DNA from: G965230065 sp965230065
Lineage (GTDB): Bacteria > Bacteroidota > Bacteroidia > Cytophagales > Cyclobacteriaceae
Assembly: GCA_965230065.1 (NCBI GenBank)
Contig: OZ245942.1
Span: 1,798,001-1,862,000, forward strand
DNA: 64,000 nt
Direction: 5' to 3'
Part shown: piece after piece, positions 33,612-42,307 of the stretch
Numbering within the stretch: the first letter of the stretch is position 1
Layout: the number at the start of each line of letters is the position of its first letter
Position numbers and translations under genes: made by a program
Notes under the pieces: model-generated
The model's database searches: none
Told to the model about the DNA's origin: nothing
What the model saw: the letters and a program-made list of their open reading frames with translations, nothing else

Positions 33612-33817
33612 GCTGCAATAATTGGGTGATCCAGTTTGTTACTGGCATATTTGAGCGCGGCTTCAATATCCTCTTCTTTTAAGTCGGGTAATTCCTCAAG
33701 TACCTGAGACCTGAAGCTAAAAGGTCTAGTATATCTATAACCCGTCATTCCCCTAATACAAGGCCGGCCCCCACAATGATTAGGGTTGATAGTGATGCGT
33801 TTTTTCCAATCACTCAT
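33608..33817 (-). pseudogene. DUF433 antitoxin gene with compensating frameshifts
   Basis: From ATG 33817 the frame reads 69 residues (a longer start at 33874 is open). The N-terminus ITINPNHCGGRPCIRGM and the end QVLEELPDLKEEDIEAALKYAS are typical DUF433. Between them the frame gives TGYRYTRPFSFRS, which does not fit, whereas the neighbouring frame gives RVIDILDLLASGL, exactly the missing DUF433 helix. Thus two small indels shift the frame out and back, scrambling 13 residues and shortening the domain by about five. DUF433 proteins are antitoxins (VapB45-like) of DUF5615 toxins; this pair is a relic. The stop TAA overlaps the toxin's lost start. Confidence 0.8.
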
Positions 33818-33920
33818 TCTTATATATTTTTTTGAATTGGATAAAATTTTATTCGTGATCTTCTCCTTTGTCAAGGAGAAAGTAAAAAATATATGCTAAT
33901 ATTTTTCATCAGCCTAATAG

Positions 33921-35027
33921 TTATGGAATATACGAAATTTCTACAGGAATGCGGTCGTTGATGCCACCAAGGCTTTCGTAGGCTGCCTGTGTTATACGAA
34001 TGTTAATTTTTTCATTCACCCCGGTGTTGGGCAATTTGCCTACTACCCTAACAAATACACTCAGATTGTTCATTTCGTTCCTGATTTGTATGATTGTGCC
34101 AACCGCGGCAGTGCGGTGCAAAGCCAGGTATTTTTTTGTATCGGTTTTGCCCTCAATGGGCCCGGCCATGCCCATTTCGGTGATTTTTTCATATCTTTTT
34201 ACTTCTTTCTTCTCTTCAGCACGCTGTGCTTTCACCTCTTTTTTTTCTTCTTTGGCCGGAGTTTCCACTTCAGGTTTTGTTTCTGCGCCTGCTGCTGATT
34301 GTGCTGTAAGGTGCCCACTTTCCAAATTTTCTTCCGGTTGGCCTGTTGGTGCCTGCTTTTTGCCAACTACCAGCGCATCCCCCAGATCAATAGAAGCATC
34401 GGAGAGGTTGTTCCAGGCAATGAGCTGGTCTACCGATATTTTATAGGTTCTTGATAAAGAATATAATGTTTCCCCCTGTTTTACGATGTGGATTATTTCT
34501 CCCGGGTTATTTTCCACATGCTGCGTTGTGTCTGCCCTATCGTAAATAATTAACCGCTGGCCAATGGCCAGGGGCTGGTTGCCCAGATTGTTCCAGGTTT
34601 TTATTTCCTGTACGTCCACCTCGTATTCTCTGGAAATGCCAAACAATGTTTCTGAAGGTTTCACTTCATGAACAGCCAATATTTTCTGCTCGTCTTGCTT
34701 TGCGGGTTTTCGTGTATATGGCACCCGCAAAGTATCGCCAATGGCCAAATCATTAATGGAGATGTTTTCGTTGGCGCTGAGCAGATCCTTCATCGGCGCT
34801 CCATACTTTCGGGAAATTGAATAAAGGGTTTCCCCTCCACTTACTTTGTGCAAAACAAACAATCGCCCTTTTTTTCGCTCTACACCTACTGAATCAGATT
34901 TTTGAGTAAAAGCAGATACATTTGTTGCGACAATTATTAAAAATAACAATACAATCCACACCTTTAATTTAGATCGTACTTGCGCTTTACTGAAAGCACA
35001 CCAATTATTAAACATTTTCAAGTGCAT
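33921..35027 (-). CDS. Secreted LysM protein with C-terminal RlpA-like domain
   Basis: 368 residues; ATGs at 35027 and 35015 both overlap the end of the DUF4905 gene (20 or 8 bp). A membrane-spanning signal sequence (LKVWIVLLFLIIVATNVSAF, about 21-40) exports it. Three LysM peptidoglycan-binding modules follow: LHKVSGGETLYSISRKYG (about 59), VHEVKPSETLFGISREYEV (about 118) and IHIVKQGETLYSLSRTYKI (about 180). After a Lys/Glu-rich linker (EKKEVKAQRAEEKKEVKRYE) the C-terminal part (about 285-368: LALHRTAAVGTIIQIRNEMN, VFVRVVGKLPNTGVNEKINI) resembles a double-psi beta-barrel of RlpA type but lacks the clear catalytic Asp of lytic transglycosylases. Likely a periplasmic cell-wall protein. Confidence 0.87.
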   Translation of the reverse strand: MHLKMFNNWCAFSKAQVRSKLKVWIVLLFLIIVATNVSAFTQKSDSVGVERKKGRLFVLHKVSGGETLYSISRKYGAPMKDLLSANENISINDLAIGDTLRVPYTRKPAKQDEQKILAVHEVKPSETLFGISREYEVDVQEIKTWNNLGNQPLAIGQRLIIYDRADTTQHVENNPGEIIHIVKQGETLYSLSRTYKISVDQLIAWNNLSDASIDLGDALVVGKKQAPTGQPEENLESGHLTAQSAAGAETKPEVETPAKEEKKEVKAQRAEEKKEVKRYEKITEMGMAGPIEGKTDTKKYLALHRTAAVGTIIQIRNEMNNLSVFVRVVGKLPNTGVNEKINIRITQAAYESLGGINDRIPVEISYIP

Positions 35028-35814
35028 AACCGATAAGCTGATGTTTATCTTTTATATAAATTACCTTATTTTTTACTACAAAAAATGTATCCGCCCCTAC
35101 TCCCTCTAATTGCGCATCTATTCTTTCATGAAGTACTACCTCCTGCGATGTATTCATGACCAAAAGATAATTTGCCAGCGCTTTTCCTTCGTAAATGTAA
35201 TAAGAAATGATAATTGCCTGCCTGTGTTCCAAATACTCACATCCTTTTACCGCATGAATTTGTAAAAACCGTATCAAAAAAGCTTTTACTGTTGCAAAAT
35301 ATGCATGGTCCTCCGGATAATAAAACGGATAGGTAATGTCTTTATTTTCTCCTTCCTCCTTTGTTAATTTATTAACTTTTTGTTCATATTCCCTTTGATT
35401 TAATGCTTTTTCTGTACCCTTCGATAATGATATTTCTTTGTAGGTTTGCAGGCTTTCCCCGGCTTTTTCGTATCCATATATTGCATTTTGGGTAATCCCC
35501 GAGAATATGAAATTTTCTGGTAGCCATGAAATTTTATGGGTAAAAATATCAACTACAAAAAAAGTCTTTTTTTCCGGGTTGTCACTATCTTGAAATTTAT
35601 GTAAAACCAGGTAATCTCCTTTCAAATCTACTATGCCTGCCCACCAGGCATCTTCAATATCAATTTGTTGTTCAAACAATCTTTCGGTTTTCAGATCTAA
35701 TAACCGAAATTGCAGCTCATGCGTTTCGGTATCCCGTAATTCCAGCGCCATCCATTGCCCGGTTACCTCTGCAAGCATTCTCCAAATGGGTATCTCAAAT
35801 GAAAAAGAAAACAT
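35008..35814 (-). CDS. DUF4905-family protein
   Basis: 268 residues from ATG 35814; a TTG at 35859 would add 15 residues but the ATG gives the usual short start MFSFSFEIPIWRMLAE. It is a soluble beta-rich protein without a signal peptide: WMALELRDTETHELQFRLLDL, LKGDYLVLHKFQD, KTFFVVDIFTHKISWLPENF, and TFFVVKNKVIYIKDKHQLIGY suggest repeated blades as in a propeller. DUF4905 is known only as a Bacteroidota protein of unknown role; I assign it by overall likeness. It overlaps the LysM gene by 7-20 bp, so the two are co-transcribed. It is divergent from the nfeD gene. Confidence 0.7.
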   Translation of the reverse strand: MFSFSFEIPIWRMLAEVTGQWMALELRDTETHELQFRLLDLKTERLFEQQIDIEDAWWAGIVDLKGDYLVLHKFQDSDNPEKKTFFVVDIFTHKISWLPENFIFSGITQNAIYGYEKAGESLQTYKEISLSKGTEKALNQREYEQKVNKLTKEEGENKDITYPFYYPEDHAYFATVKAFLIRFLQIHAVKGCEYLEHRQAIIISYYIYEGKALANYLLVMNTSQEVVLHERIDAQLEGVGADTFFVVKNKVIYIKDKHQLIGYALENV

Positions 35815-35883
35815 AGTTCTCAACTTTTTTCCTTTAGCCTTAGTATATTTAATATCCAATTACCTAACGACGACAGAATATCT

Positions 35884-37275
35884 ATGGTGCGCACGTATTT
35901 TCTTTATTTGTTTTTATTGTTGATTGCGATCATCCTGCACACTCCTTTTTTGTTCGGGCAAAGCAACAACAATTCTACCGAACCTGAACAGGTTTTTGTC
36001 ATAAATATCAGGGATGTGATTGATCCGCGCATGAGCCGGCATGTGGATCTGGCCTTTGATGAGGCTGAAGATATGGAAGCGGATTATGTCATTATTGATA
36101 TGGATACTTACGGGGGTGTAGTTACGGATGCCGACGAAATCAGGACGCGTATTCTGGAATATGAAAAGCCTGTTTGGGTATTTATCAACAAAGATGCGGC
36201 CTCGGCCGGTGCGCTTATCTCCATTGCCTGCGACAGTATTTACATGGCCCCGGGTGCCAGCATTGGCGCTGCTACTGTGGTGATGGGTGGGTCGGGTGAG
36301 GCAGCACCCGACAAATATCAGTCGTACATGCGGTCTATCATGCGCTCAACAGCCGAAGCCAAAGGGCGCGATCCCAAAATTGCCGAGGCTATGGTAGATG
36401 AAAACATTGAAATTGACAGTGTAACTGAAGCCGGGGAAGTCATTACTTTTTCAACTTCCGAAGCCATCAAGTTTGGTTTTTGCGAAGCTCAAGTAACCTC
36501 TATCGAGGAAATCTTAGAAAAAAATGAAATTAAAAACTACGAAATTGTTCAGTTTGAACTGGGCACGGCCGAACAAATCATTGCTTTCTTTATCAACCCT
36601 ATGGTTAGTGGCATCCTCATTTTGGTGATTATCGGAGGCATTTATTTTGAATTACAAACCCCTGGCGTCGGGTTTCCCCTTTTGGCGGCCTTTATCGCTT
36701 TAATACTTTATCTCACCCCCTATTATTTGAACGGATTGGCCGCTAACTGGGAAATCATCGCTTTTTTCAGTGGTATTGTGCTCATTGCCCTGGAGATATT
36801 TGTAATTCCCGGCTTTGGTCTGGCTGGCATTGGCGGGCTGGTGCTAACGATTGGCTCTCTTGTGCTGATAATGCTGAACAACGATTTTTTTGATTTCACT
36901 TTTGTGAAAATGGACCAGGCCATTCAGGCGGTAGCAGCTACATTGGCCGGTTTGTTCGGCAGTATTATTATCATGTTCCTGGGCGGAGTGCGGCTTACCA
37001 ATACCGAATTTTTCAAAAAAATTGCATTACAAACTGTGCAATCGCGGGAGGAAGGTTATACTTCCAATTTTAAAAAGGTATTATTCAAGGGCAAAGAAGG
37101 GGTTGCCTATACGGTGCTTCGCCCCAGTGGCAAAATTTTGATAGATGATGAATTGTATGATGCCTATACCCGGGGCGACTACATTGGCAAAGGGGAAAAA
37201 GTAATAGTTGTGAGCGATGAGGGTACATCGCTCAGAGTAAAACTAGTGGAAAGCGAAGAAAAGCAATCTAATTAA
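35884..37275 (+). CDS. nfeD: NfeD-family membrane-bound serine protease (long form)
   Basis: 463 residues from ATG 35884. Signal peptide (YLFLLLIAIILHTPFLFG), then a ClpP-like serine protease domain: PEQVFVINIRDVIDPRMSRHV, DYVIIDMDTYGGVVTDADEIR, and VFINKDAASAGALISIACDSI with the nucleophile Ser in the ASAGALI motif and the Lys base expected in the region ending KYQSYMRSIMRSTAEAKGRD. Four or five transmembrane segments follow (about 235-370) and a C-terminal OB-like NfeD domain (KVLFKGKEGVAYTVLRPSGKILIDDELYDA). Long NfeD proteins pair with stomatin-like proteins and cleave membrane proteins; no stomatin gene is adjacent here. It has a perfect hairpin terminator after its stop. Confidence 0.92.
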   Translation: MVRTYFLYLFLLLIAIILHTPFLFGQSNNNSTEPEQVFVINIRDVIDPRMSRHVDLAFDEAEDMEADYVIIDMDTYGGVVTDADEIRTRILEYEKPVWVFINKDAASAGALISIACDSIYMAPGASIGAATVVMGGSGEAAPDKYQSYMRSIMRSTAEAKGRDPKIAEAMVDENIEIDSVTEAGEVITFSTSEAIKFGFCEAQVTSIEEILEKNEIKNYEIVQFELGTAEQIIAFFINPMVSGILILVIIGGIYFELQTPGVGFPLLAAFIALILYLTPYYLNGLAANWEIIAFFSGIVLIALEIFVIPGFGLAGIGGLVLTIGSLVLIMLNNDFFDFTFVKMDQAIQAVAATLAGLFGSIIIMFLGGVRLTNTEFFKKIALQTVQSREEGYTSNFKKVLFKGKEGVAYTVLRPSGKILIDDELYDAYTRGDYIGKGEKVIVVSDEGTSLRVKLVESEEKQSN

Positions 37276-37277
37276 AC

Positions 37278-37310
37278 AAACTTCCGAAAGTTTAGAAATT
37301 TCGGAAGTTT
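37278..37310. terminator. Bidirectional hairpin terminator
   Basis: Perfect 12-bp stem AAACTTCCGAAA (37278-37289) and TTTCGGAAGTTT (37299-37310) with a 9-nt loop, between the convergent nfeD and Spy-like genes. Arms are A/T rich at their outer ends, so it can serve both strands. Confidence 0.82.
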
Positions 37311-37315
37311 AATAC

Positions 37316-37696
37316 TTATTGTTTTCTTCCGCCCCTACCTTTTCTTCTTTGGTTTCTCATTTCTTCCTGTTTTTCTTTCAGTAAGGCCATTTGTTTCTCT
37401 GTAAGTACGGCGGACAGCTCTTCTTCTTGCAGCTTTTGTACTTCCCTGAAAGCGGTCATCATCGTCTCATGACTACCCTGATACTCTTCCCTGAGGTCAG
37501 CTCCTTTTTGGGCATATTTCAGGTTTATTTCCTCTACTTTGGGTAGTTGTTCCTCGGTAAGGCTCAATTCTTCCTGCATCATCGTCGTTTGACGTTGGGC
37601 CATGTCTTCTGGCGAAAAATCGCCCTGCTGCCCAAAAACTGATTGTGATAATAAGGGTAAAACAAATATGATGGTTGCTATCAATAACTTTTTCAT
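37316..37696 (-). CDS. Spy/CpxP-like small periplasmic protein
   Basis: 126 residues from ATG 37696 (a TTG at 37705 is less likely). Signal peptide MKKLLIATIIFVLPLLSQSVFG is followed by a charged helical protein with two LTxxQ-type motifs: MQEELSLTEEQLPKVEEIN and LSAVLTEKQMALLKEKQEE. This is the hallmark of Spy/CpxP-like periplasmic chaperone or metal/stress-responsive proteins, and of DUF4890-type Bacteroidota relatives. A basic tail (RNQRRKGRGGRKQ) is unusual. It is convergent with nfeD, sharing a hairpin terminator. A strong T-tailed hairpin lies 78 bp upstream on its own strand. Confidence 0.78.
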   Translation of the reverse strand: MKKLLIATIIFVLPLLSQSVFGQQGDFSPEDMAQRQTTMMQEELSLTEEQLPKVEEINLKYAQKGADLREEYQGSHETMMTAFREVQKLQEEELSAVLTEKQMALLKEKQEEMRNQRRKGRGGRKQ

Positions 37697-38020
37697 TTTA
37701 TTCAAATTTTAGTTTTCAATGATTTATAACTTCTTTGATACTAAATTGCTGAAATAGTTTAATTGATAACAAAAAAACCATCACCCAACGGGCAATGGTT
37801 TTCCGGCTTAACTCTTAACTAATCACGTTTATGAAGGCTTTGAATATTATTTATACGTTTCTTATTTTGACCAAAAAAAACAATAATATATTTTATATAT
37901 ACTCAAATATAAAGATTTATATTTTGTTATTAAACAAATTTTAATATTTTTATTTGTTAACATCATATTTTATTGCAGCTCAGTTACTAATTTTCTTAAA
38001 ATCCTTTTTAATTTCACCGC
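37697..38020. other. AT-rich intergenic region between Spy-like gene and asnB
   Basis: 324 bp, very AT-rich, holding divergent promoters for the Spy-like gene and asnB plus the hairpin at 37774-37802. A short open frame of 37 codons starts at ATG 37831 on the plus strand (MKALNIIYTFLILTKK), but nothing else supports it as a gene. Confidence 0.4.
37774..37802 (-). terminator. Hairpin with T run upstream of the Spy-like gene
   Basis: Two-part perfect hairpin: outer stem AAAACCAT (37774-37781) and ATGGTTTT (37795-37802), inner stem CCC/GGG around AAC. On the minus strand it is followed by a run of T (37771-37777 complement), so it is a factor-independent terminator or attenuator pointing at the Spy-like gene. 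No gene lies on the minus strand for the 3.5 kb before it, so a leader RNA or antisense transcript is implied. Confidence 0.55.
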
Positions 38021-39910
38021 ATGTGCGGAATCAACCTTATTGTAGATAAACATAAGCACCTTCCTCCTGCTAAAGGTTCTCCTTCTCCCATTTCAAGCAT
38101 GTTGGAAAGCAACCTGCACCGGGGCCCCGACCATCAGGAAGCCCTGAGTATTGATGGTAAACACTGGAGGTTTTTTTTGGGCAGCAACCGCCTTAAGATC
38201 ATTGGAAGAGAAAATGAAGCCAACCAGCCTTTTTCTGAAGAAAACAGACAGTATTATTTGCTTTACAATGGTGCTATTTACAATTTTTATGAGCTTCGAA
38301 ATGAATTGTTATCTGCCGGGAAAAAATTCCGCACCCATTCTGATACGGAAGTTTTATCAAAAATGCTTGTCGGTAAGCAACAAAATGCGTTTGCCCACCT
38401 CAACGGAATGTTTGCTTTCATTCATTTTGATGTGCAAAACGAGCGATTGCTTTTTGCCCGTGACAAACAGGGTATGAAGCCCCTGTTTTATTATGAAGAT
38501 GAAAATTATTTCATTGCCTCATCTGAACTTTCTGGAATTTTGGCTTCAGGATTGGTGGAAAAACCGCTGCATACCAGTCAAATTTCTCATTATTTGCAGT
38601 ATAAATATGCAGCATCGCCCGCTACTTTTTTTGAAAGCATTTTTGAATGGAAACCTGGTCATTATGGTACAATTTCTCCTCATACTTCATTATATATTGA
38701 ACCTTTTAAAAAAACTGACCCTGCCAAAATAGTTTTGGATAGGGGTGATCAATTGCTGGAAAAAACTGAATCATTATTATCCGATGCTGTTATGCGCCAC
38801 CTGATTGCCGATGTGCCCTGTGGCTTATTTTTGAGCGGCGGTGTAGATTCCACATTACTCCTTGCGCTCATCCAAAAGCTGGGCGCTCATCCCGTTGATA
38901 CTTTTACCATCGTCACTGAAAACAACGGAAAAAGCTTTGGCACTTCAGATGCCAAATATGCCCGAATGGCTGCCAAACAATACGGCCAGTACCACTATGA
39001 AGTACCTGTAAACGCCGATATTCTGGATGATATTGAGGAGTTTGTCAGCTTTCTTGACCAACCCATCGCCGACAGTGCTTCCCTCCTAACTTTTATTCTT
39101 TCCAGGGAAGCTAAAAAAAAAGTGGGTGTAGTGCTTTCCGGAGCCGGGGCCGACGAGCTTTTTGGCGGGTATAACCGGCATGCCGCTTATTATCACTATT
39201 TGAAAAATTATGCTTTTTATTTAAACATAAAACCCTTTTTAAACGCATCAGCAAAATTTCTGCCTACAGGCTTTCATCATCCCTTGCGATCATATTTCAG
39301 GCTTCTGAAAAAATTTGGAGAAAACCTGAACAGCGATCCGCGCCAAACTTTCCTTAACTTTACGGCTTCTTCTTATTTTTCAGATGATCAACTTTCTGAT
39401 GATGCTACGGAATTTTCAGAAAATTTTGTAGAGCAGCACCTTTCTTTTGCATTGCATCATGACCTTTCCCACTATCTGGTATCGGATATCCTCGCACTAA
39501 ACGACCGCATGAGTATGGCACACAGCCTGGAGATGCGCATGCCCTACCTGGATGATGAAGTAATCCGGTTTGCCCAAGAGTTACCTGCTACTTTTAAATT
39601 GAAAAATGGAAAAAAATGGATTTTGAAATCTTTGTTGAACCGCCTGGGAGGAGATAAGTATACCCGGCGTAAAGAAGGGTTTGGGTTGCCTTTTGGTGCC
39701 TGGTTGCATAATGACCATGCTTATAATAAAATCAGACCGTATCTGGAAGATGAGCAATTGCCTGTTTATCAGTTTGTTGCTTACGGTAAAGTGCAAAAGC
39801 TATTGGAAGAACACCGAAGAAAACAGGAAGACAATAGCGCAATGCTCTGGTCTTTATTAACATTGTCAGCCTGGCTTGTGAAGAGTGGCAGTCTGCAGAC
39901 TGCCTACTGA
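38021..39910 (+). CDS. asnB: Asparagine synthase (glutamine-hydrolysing)
   Basis: 629 residues from ATG 38021. The N-terminal nucleophile is C2 (MCGINLIVDK) of the class II glutamine amidotransferase domain, with HRGPDH near 33-38 and SDTEVLSKML near 107-116. The synthetase domain has the PP-loop SGGVDSTLLLAL near 273-284, SGAGADELFGGYNRH near 377-391, and SMAHSLEMRMPYLDDEVI near 499-516. Ammonia freed from glutamine is transferred to an ATP-activated carboxylate. In polysaccharide loci of Bacteroidota, AsnB-like proteins often sit with glycosyltransferases and may amidate sugars. A glycosyltransferase gene follows 153 bp downstream on the same strand, so that role is possible as well as plain asparagine synthesis. 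Confidence 0.93.
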   Translation: MCGINLIVDKHKHLPPAKGSPSPISSMLESNLHRGPDHQEALSIDGKHWRFFLGSNRLKIIGRENEANQPFSEENRQYYLLYNGAIYNFYELRNELLSAGKKFRTHSDTEVLSKMLVGKQQNAFAHLNGMFAFIHFDVQNERLLFARDKQGMKPLFYYEDENYFIASSELSGILASGLVEKPLHTSQISHYLQYKYAASPATFFESIFEWKPGHYGTISPHTSLYIEPFKKTDPAKIVLDRGDQLLEKTESLLSDAVMRHLIADVPCGLFLSGGVDSTLLLALIQKLGAHPVDTFTIVTENNGKSFGTSDAKYARMAAKQYGQYHYEVPVNADILDDIEEFVSFLDQPIADSASLLTFILSREAKKKVGVVLSGAGADELFGGYNRHAAYYHYLKNYAFYLNIKPFLNASAKFLPTGFHHPLRSYFRLLKKFGENLNSDPRQTFLNFTASSYFSDDQLSDDATEFSENFVEQHLSFALHHDLSHYLVSDILALNDRMSMAHSLEMRMPYLDDEVIRFAQELPATFKLKNGKKWILKSLLNRLGGDKYTRRKEGFGLPFGAWLHNDHAYNKIRPYLEDEQLPVYQFVAYGKVQKLLEEHRRKQEDNSAMLWSLLTLSAWLVKSGSLQTAY

Positions 39911-40063
39911 TAAGCTGCCATCCGCAACTTCATTAACTTTTAAAATAAAAGTCTTCCTTTTATGTTTTCTTGTTTGCAGAAATATTTTATCTTTCGCATT
40001 CTTTTTCCTTTTACCGTTTTGTGCTTTAGTTTTTTATTTTTGTTATTGTTTTAGTGCCGTTTT

Positions 40064-41278
40064 ATGCACATTCTCTATATACATCAATATTTCAAAACCC
40101 CCGAGGAAGGCGGTGCCATTCGCTCTTATTACCTTGCACAAGGTTTGGTAAAAAAAGGGCATAAAGTGAGTATGATTACAGCGCACAATAGTCCGGGGTA
40201 TGTCCGGCGGCTGATTGACGGTATTCATGTACATTACTTACCCGTCCGCTATGAACAATCCTGGGGGTTTTTGAAAAGATCGTGGGCGTTTTTATTGTTT
40301 GTGTACCATGCCTGCCGTTTTGCGGTACAGTTCAAAAATGCAGAAGTTTGTTATGTTACTTCTACCCCTCTTTCCGTAGGACTGATTGCGCTATACCTTA
40401 AGAAAAAATTATCTATTCCTTATTATTTTGAAGTACGTGACCTTTGGCCAGAGGCTCCCATTCAGTTAGGTTATGTGAAATCCAGCCTGCTCATCTCTTT
40501 GTTCAGATGGTTTGAAAAGGAAATATACCGTGGTGCGAATGGCATCGTTGTATTGTCTCCTGCTATTTTAAAGCATGTGCGACAGTTGGTCCCTACCCAG
40601 CAGGTTTTGCTTATTCCTAATTTATCTGCTTGTGATTTTTTTAGAAAAACTGAGAAAAACCCCTATCATGAGTTCCAATTTGATGCAGAAGGAAAATTTG
40701 TGGTTTCATATTTTGGGGCGGTAGGTAAGGTAAACCACCTGGAGTATTTTTTGGAAACAGCCAAATTATGCCAGGAAATCTATCCTGAATTTGTGTTTTT
40801 TCTGGCAGGGCAGGGCAGCGAACTTCCCCGTATACGCCAGTTGGCTAAGTCGATGTGCCTTACCAATTTGCGGTTTGTTCCTTATCAGAATAAATATGGG
40901 CTGCTGTCGCTCCTCAATGTTACCGATATGGTTTATATTTCTTTTGCCGACCATCCGGTGTTGCAGTCAAACAGCCCCAACAAATTTTTTGATGCTTTGG
41001 CTGCCGGGAAGCCTTGTATTGTAAATACCCCCGGCTGGCTTACACACCTGGTGGAGTCCCACCAATGCGGCTTTTACTTTTCCCCAGATAAGCCTTCAGG
41101 TTTTATTGAGAAAATCAACCCTTACGTTACTGATCCCAAGTTTTTAGAGGCTTGTAAAACCAATGCACGCCATTTGGCAGAGTCGGAGTTTGATAAGGAA
41201 AAGCAAGTTCAAAAACTGGCAACCATGATTTGCCCTGAACAAGAGCCCGAAGTTAAGGCCTATACTTTGCACGCCTGA
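40064..41278 (+). CDS. GT4-family glycosyltransferase (WbuB-like)
   Basis: 404 residues from ATG 40064. GT-B fold: the N-terminal half MHILYIHQYFKTPEEGGAIRSYYLAQGL and the segment IPYYFEVRDLWPEAPIQLGYV are typical of WbuB-like transferases; the C-terminal half has the donor-binding KFVVSYFGAVGKVNHLEYFL and FVFFLAGQGSELPRIRQL, and the EX7E-like region in SNSPNKFFDALAAGKPCIV. It probably adds a sugar nucleotide-derived residue during surface polysaccharide or lipopolysaccharide synthesis at the inner membrane. It follows asnB, and its 3' end overlaps the convergent gldB-like gene by 26 bp. No other polysaccharide genes are nearby. Confidence 0.9.
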   Translation: MHILYIHQYFKTPEEGGAIRSYYLAQGLVKKGHKVSMITAHNSPGYVRRLIDGIHVHYLPVRYEQSWGFLKRSWAFLLFVYHACRFAVQFKNAEVCYVTSTPLSVGLIALYLKKKLSIPYYFEVRDLWPEAPIQLGYVKSSLLISLFRWFEKEIYRGANGIVVLSPAILKHVRQLVPTQQVLLIPNLSACDFFRKTEKNPYHEFQFDAEGKFVVSYFGAVGKVNHLEYFLETAKLCQEIYPEFVFFLAGQGSELPRIRQLAKSMCLTNLRFVPYQNKYGLLSLLNVTDMVYISFADHPVLQSNSPNKFFDALAAGKPCIVNTPGWLTHLVESHQCGFYFSPDKPSGFIEKINPYVTDPKFLEACKTNARHLAESEFDKEKQVQKLATMICPEQEPEVKAYTLHA

Positions 41279-42245
41279 ATATTTCTTCTGCATCCTTCAT
41301 TTTCATCAGTTCCTGCAAGGTTACTTCCGGGTTATTTTTTTCAAAACTTCTGATGATTTGCCATCCGACCCACCGACCAATCCTTCCCGGCACATCATTG
41401 TGTATTTCTACCGTTGCCGGGCGCTCATTCAAATACCTTTCTTTTTCAAGATGGCTGGTTTCGTAAAGCAGTTGATTATCTATAAAGTACTTCCAGATGG
41501 TTTCTTCCCCTTCTGCCAACAATTCCATGTCTTCACTGCTGTACCCCATCAGCACGCTATCAGCCGTGCAGGGCATTAGTTGTTTAGCCAAATGATAGCT
41601 TTTTCCATAATAAATCATTTCTGCCAGCATGCTTTCATCAGTTGGGTCTGTTGCATTCCATTTTGATGACAAAAAAAGCAGGCAATTGGGCACAATGTAA
41701 TCGGGCTGGTAACGCCTGAGCATGTAATTATATACCTGGGGACGGTATTGCGCATCTGCTCCCTGAAATAAATCCAGGCCAATCACAATTAAACTATCCG
41801 AAACATACAGGTCTGAACTCATGCCTGTGATAAGCGTATTGATGGCAGGTGGCTCAAATGATGGATAATAGTATTTCAAATATTGAAATGCCTTTTCAAA
41901 CTCATTTGTCAAACTTTCCAGGTCGCCAAAAACGGCTTGCGAATCATTATACAGCGTATCGATATGTGGATTATTGATTAATTCAAACAACCAGCTCACA
42001 AGCGCTGAATCCTCTGCGGCCTGGTTGTTGTTCATAAGGAACCTTTGTGTAACAACCGGATGTTGTTCTAACAAGTTTTTAATTTCCGACTCACTTTCTG
42101 CTGAAAATAATTCTTTCTCCAGTCGTTCTACCTTTACGTCCATAGAAATTTGTGAAATATCCGGGGCTTCTATACATTCTTCCGCTGAGGAACATGCATT
42201 TATTACTAAACCAATGGAGATAATAATGAAAAAAATGTTTCTCAT
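41253..42245 (-). CDS. gldB: GldB-like gliding-motility lipoprotein
   Basis: 330 residues from ATG 42245; a longer start at 42296 would put 17 residues before the signal. The signal MRNIFFIIISIGLVINAC ends in a lipobox with C18. The mature protein is helical with short motifs seen in GldB: DVKVERLEKELFSAES, FLMNNNQAAEDSALVSWLFE, YYPSFEPPAINTLITGMSSDLYV, LIVIGLDLFQG, QPDYIVPNCLLFLSSKWN, and the end EIHNDVPGRIGRWVGWQIIRSFE. GldB is required for gliding and T9SS function in Flavobacterium and is anchored in the envelope. Its zinc-protease-like relation is recognisable but no HExxH is present. It fits the T9SS cargo elsewhere in the window. Confidence 0.87.
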   Translation of the reverse strand: MRNIFFIIISIGLVINACSSAEECIEAPDISQISMDVKVERLEKELFSAESESEIKNLLEQHPVVTQRFLMNNNQAAEDSALVSWLFELINNPHIDTLYNDSQAVFGDLESLTNEFEKAFQYLKYYYPSFEPPAINTLITGMSSDLYVSDSLIVIGLDLFQGADAQYRPQVYNYMLRRYQPDYIVPNCLLFLSSKWNATDPTDESMLAEMIYYGKSYHLAKQLMPCTADSVLMGYSSEDMELLAEGEETIWKYFIDNQLLYETSHLEKERYLNERPATVEIHNDVPGRIGRWVGWQIIRSFEKNNPEVTLQELMKMKDAEEIFRRAKYRP

Positions 42246-42307
42246 GCTCAATAAGTTTGAAAAATTTGCCGTTTGAACTATTACTGATGTTAACAACGTT
42301 TTTGTGT

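Noticed and set aside
37831..37944. Short 37-codon open frame before asnB on the plus strand
   Set aside because: Extremely AT-rich region, no family likeness and no coupling to asnB; chance is the simplest explanation.
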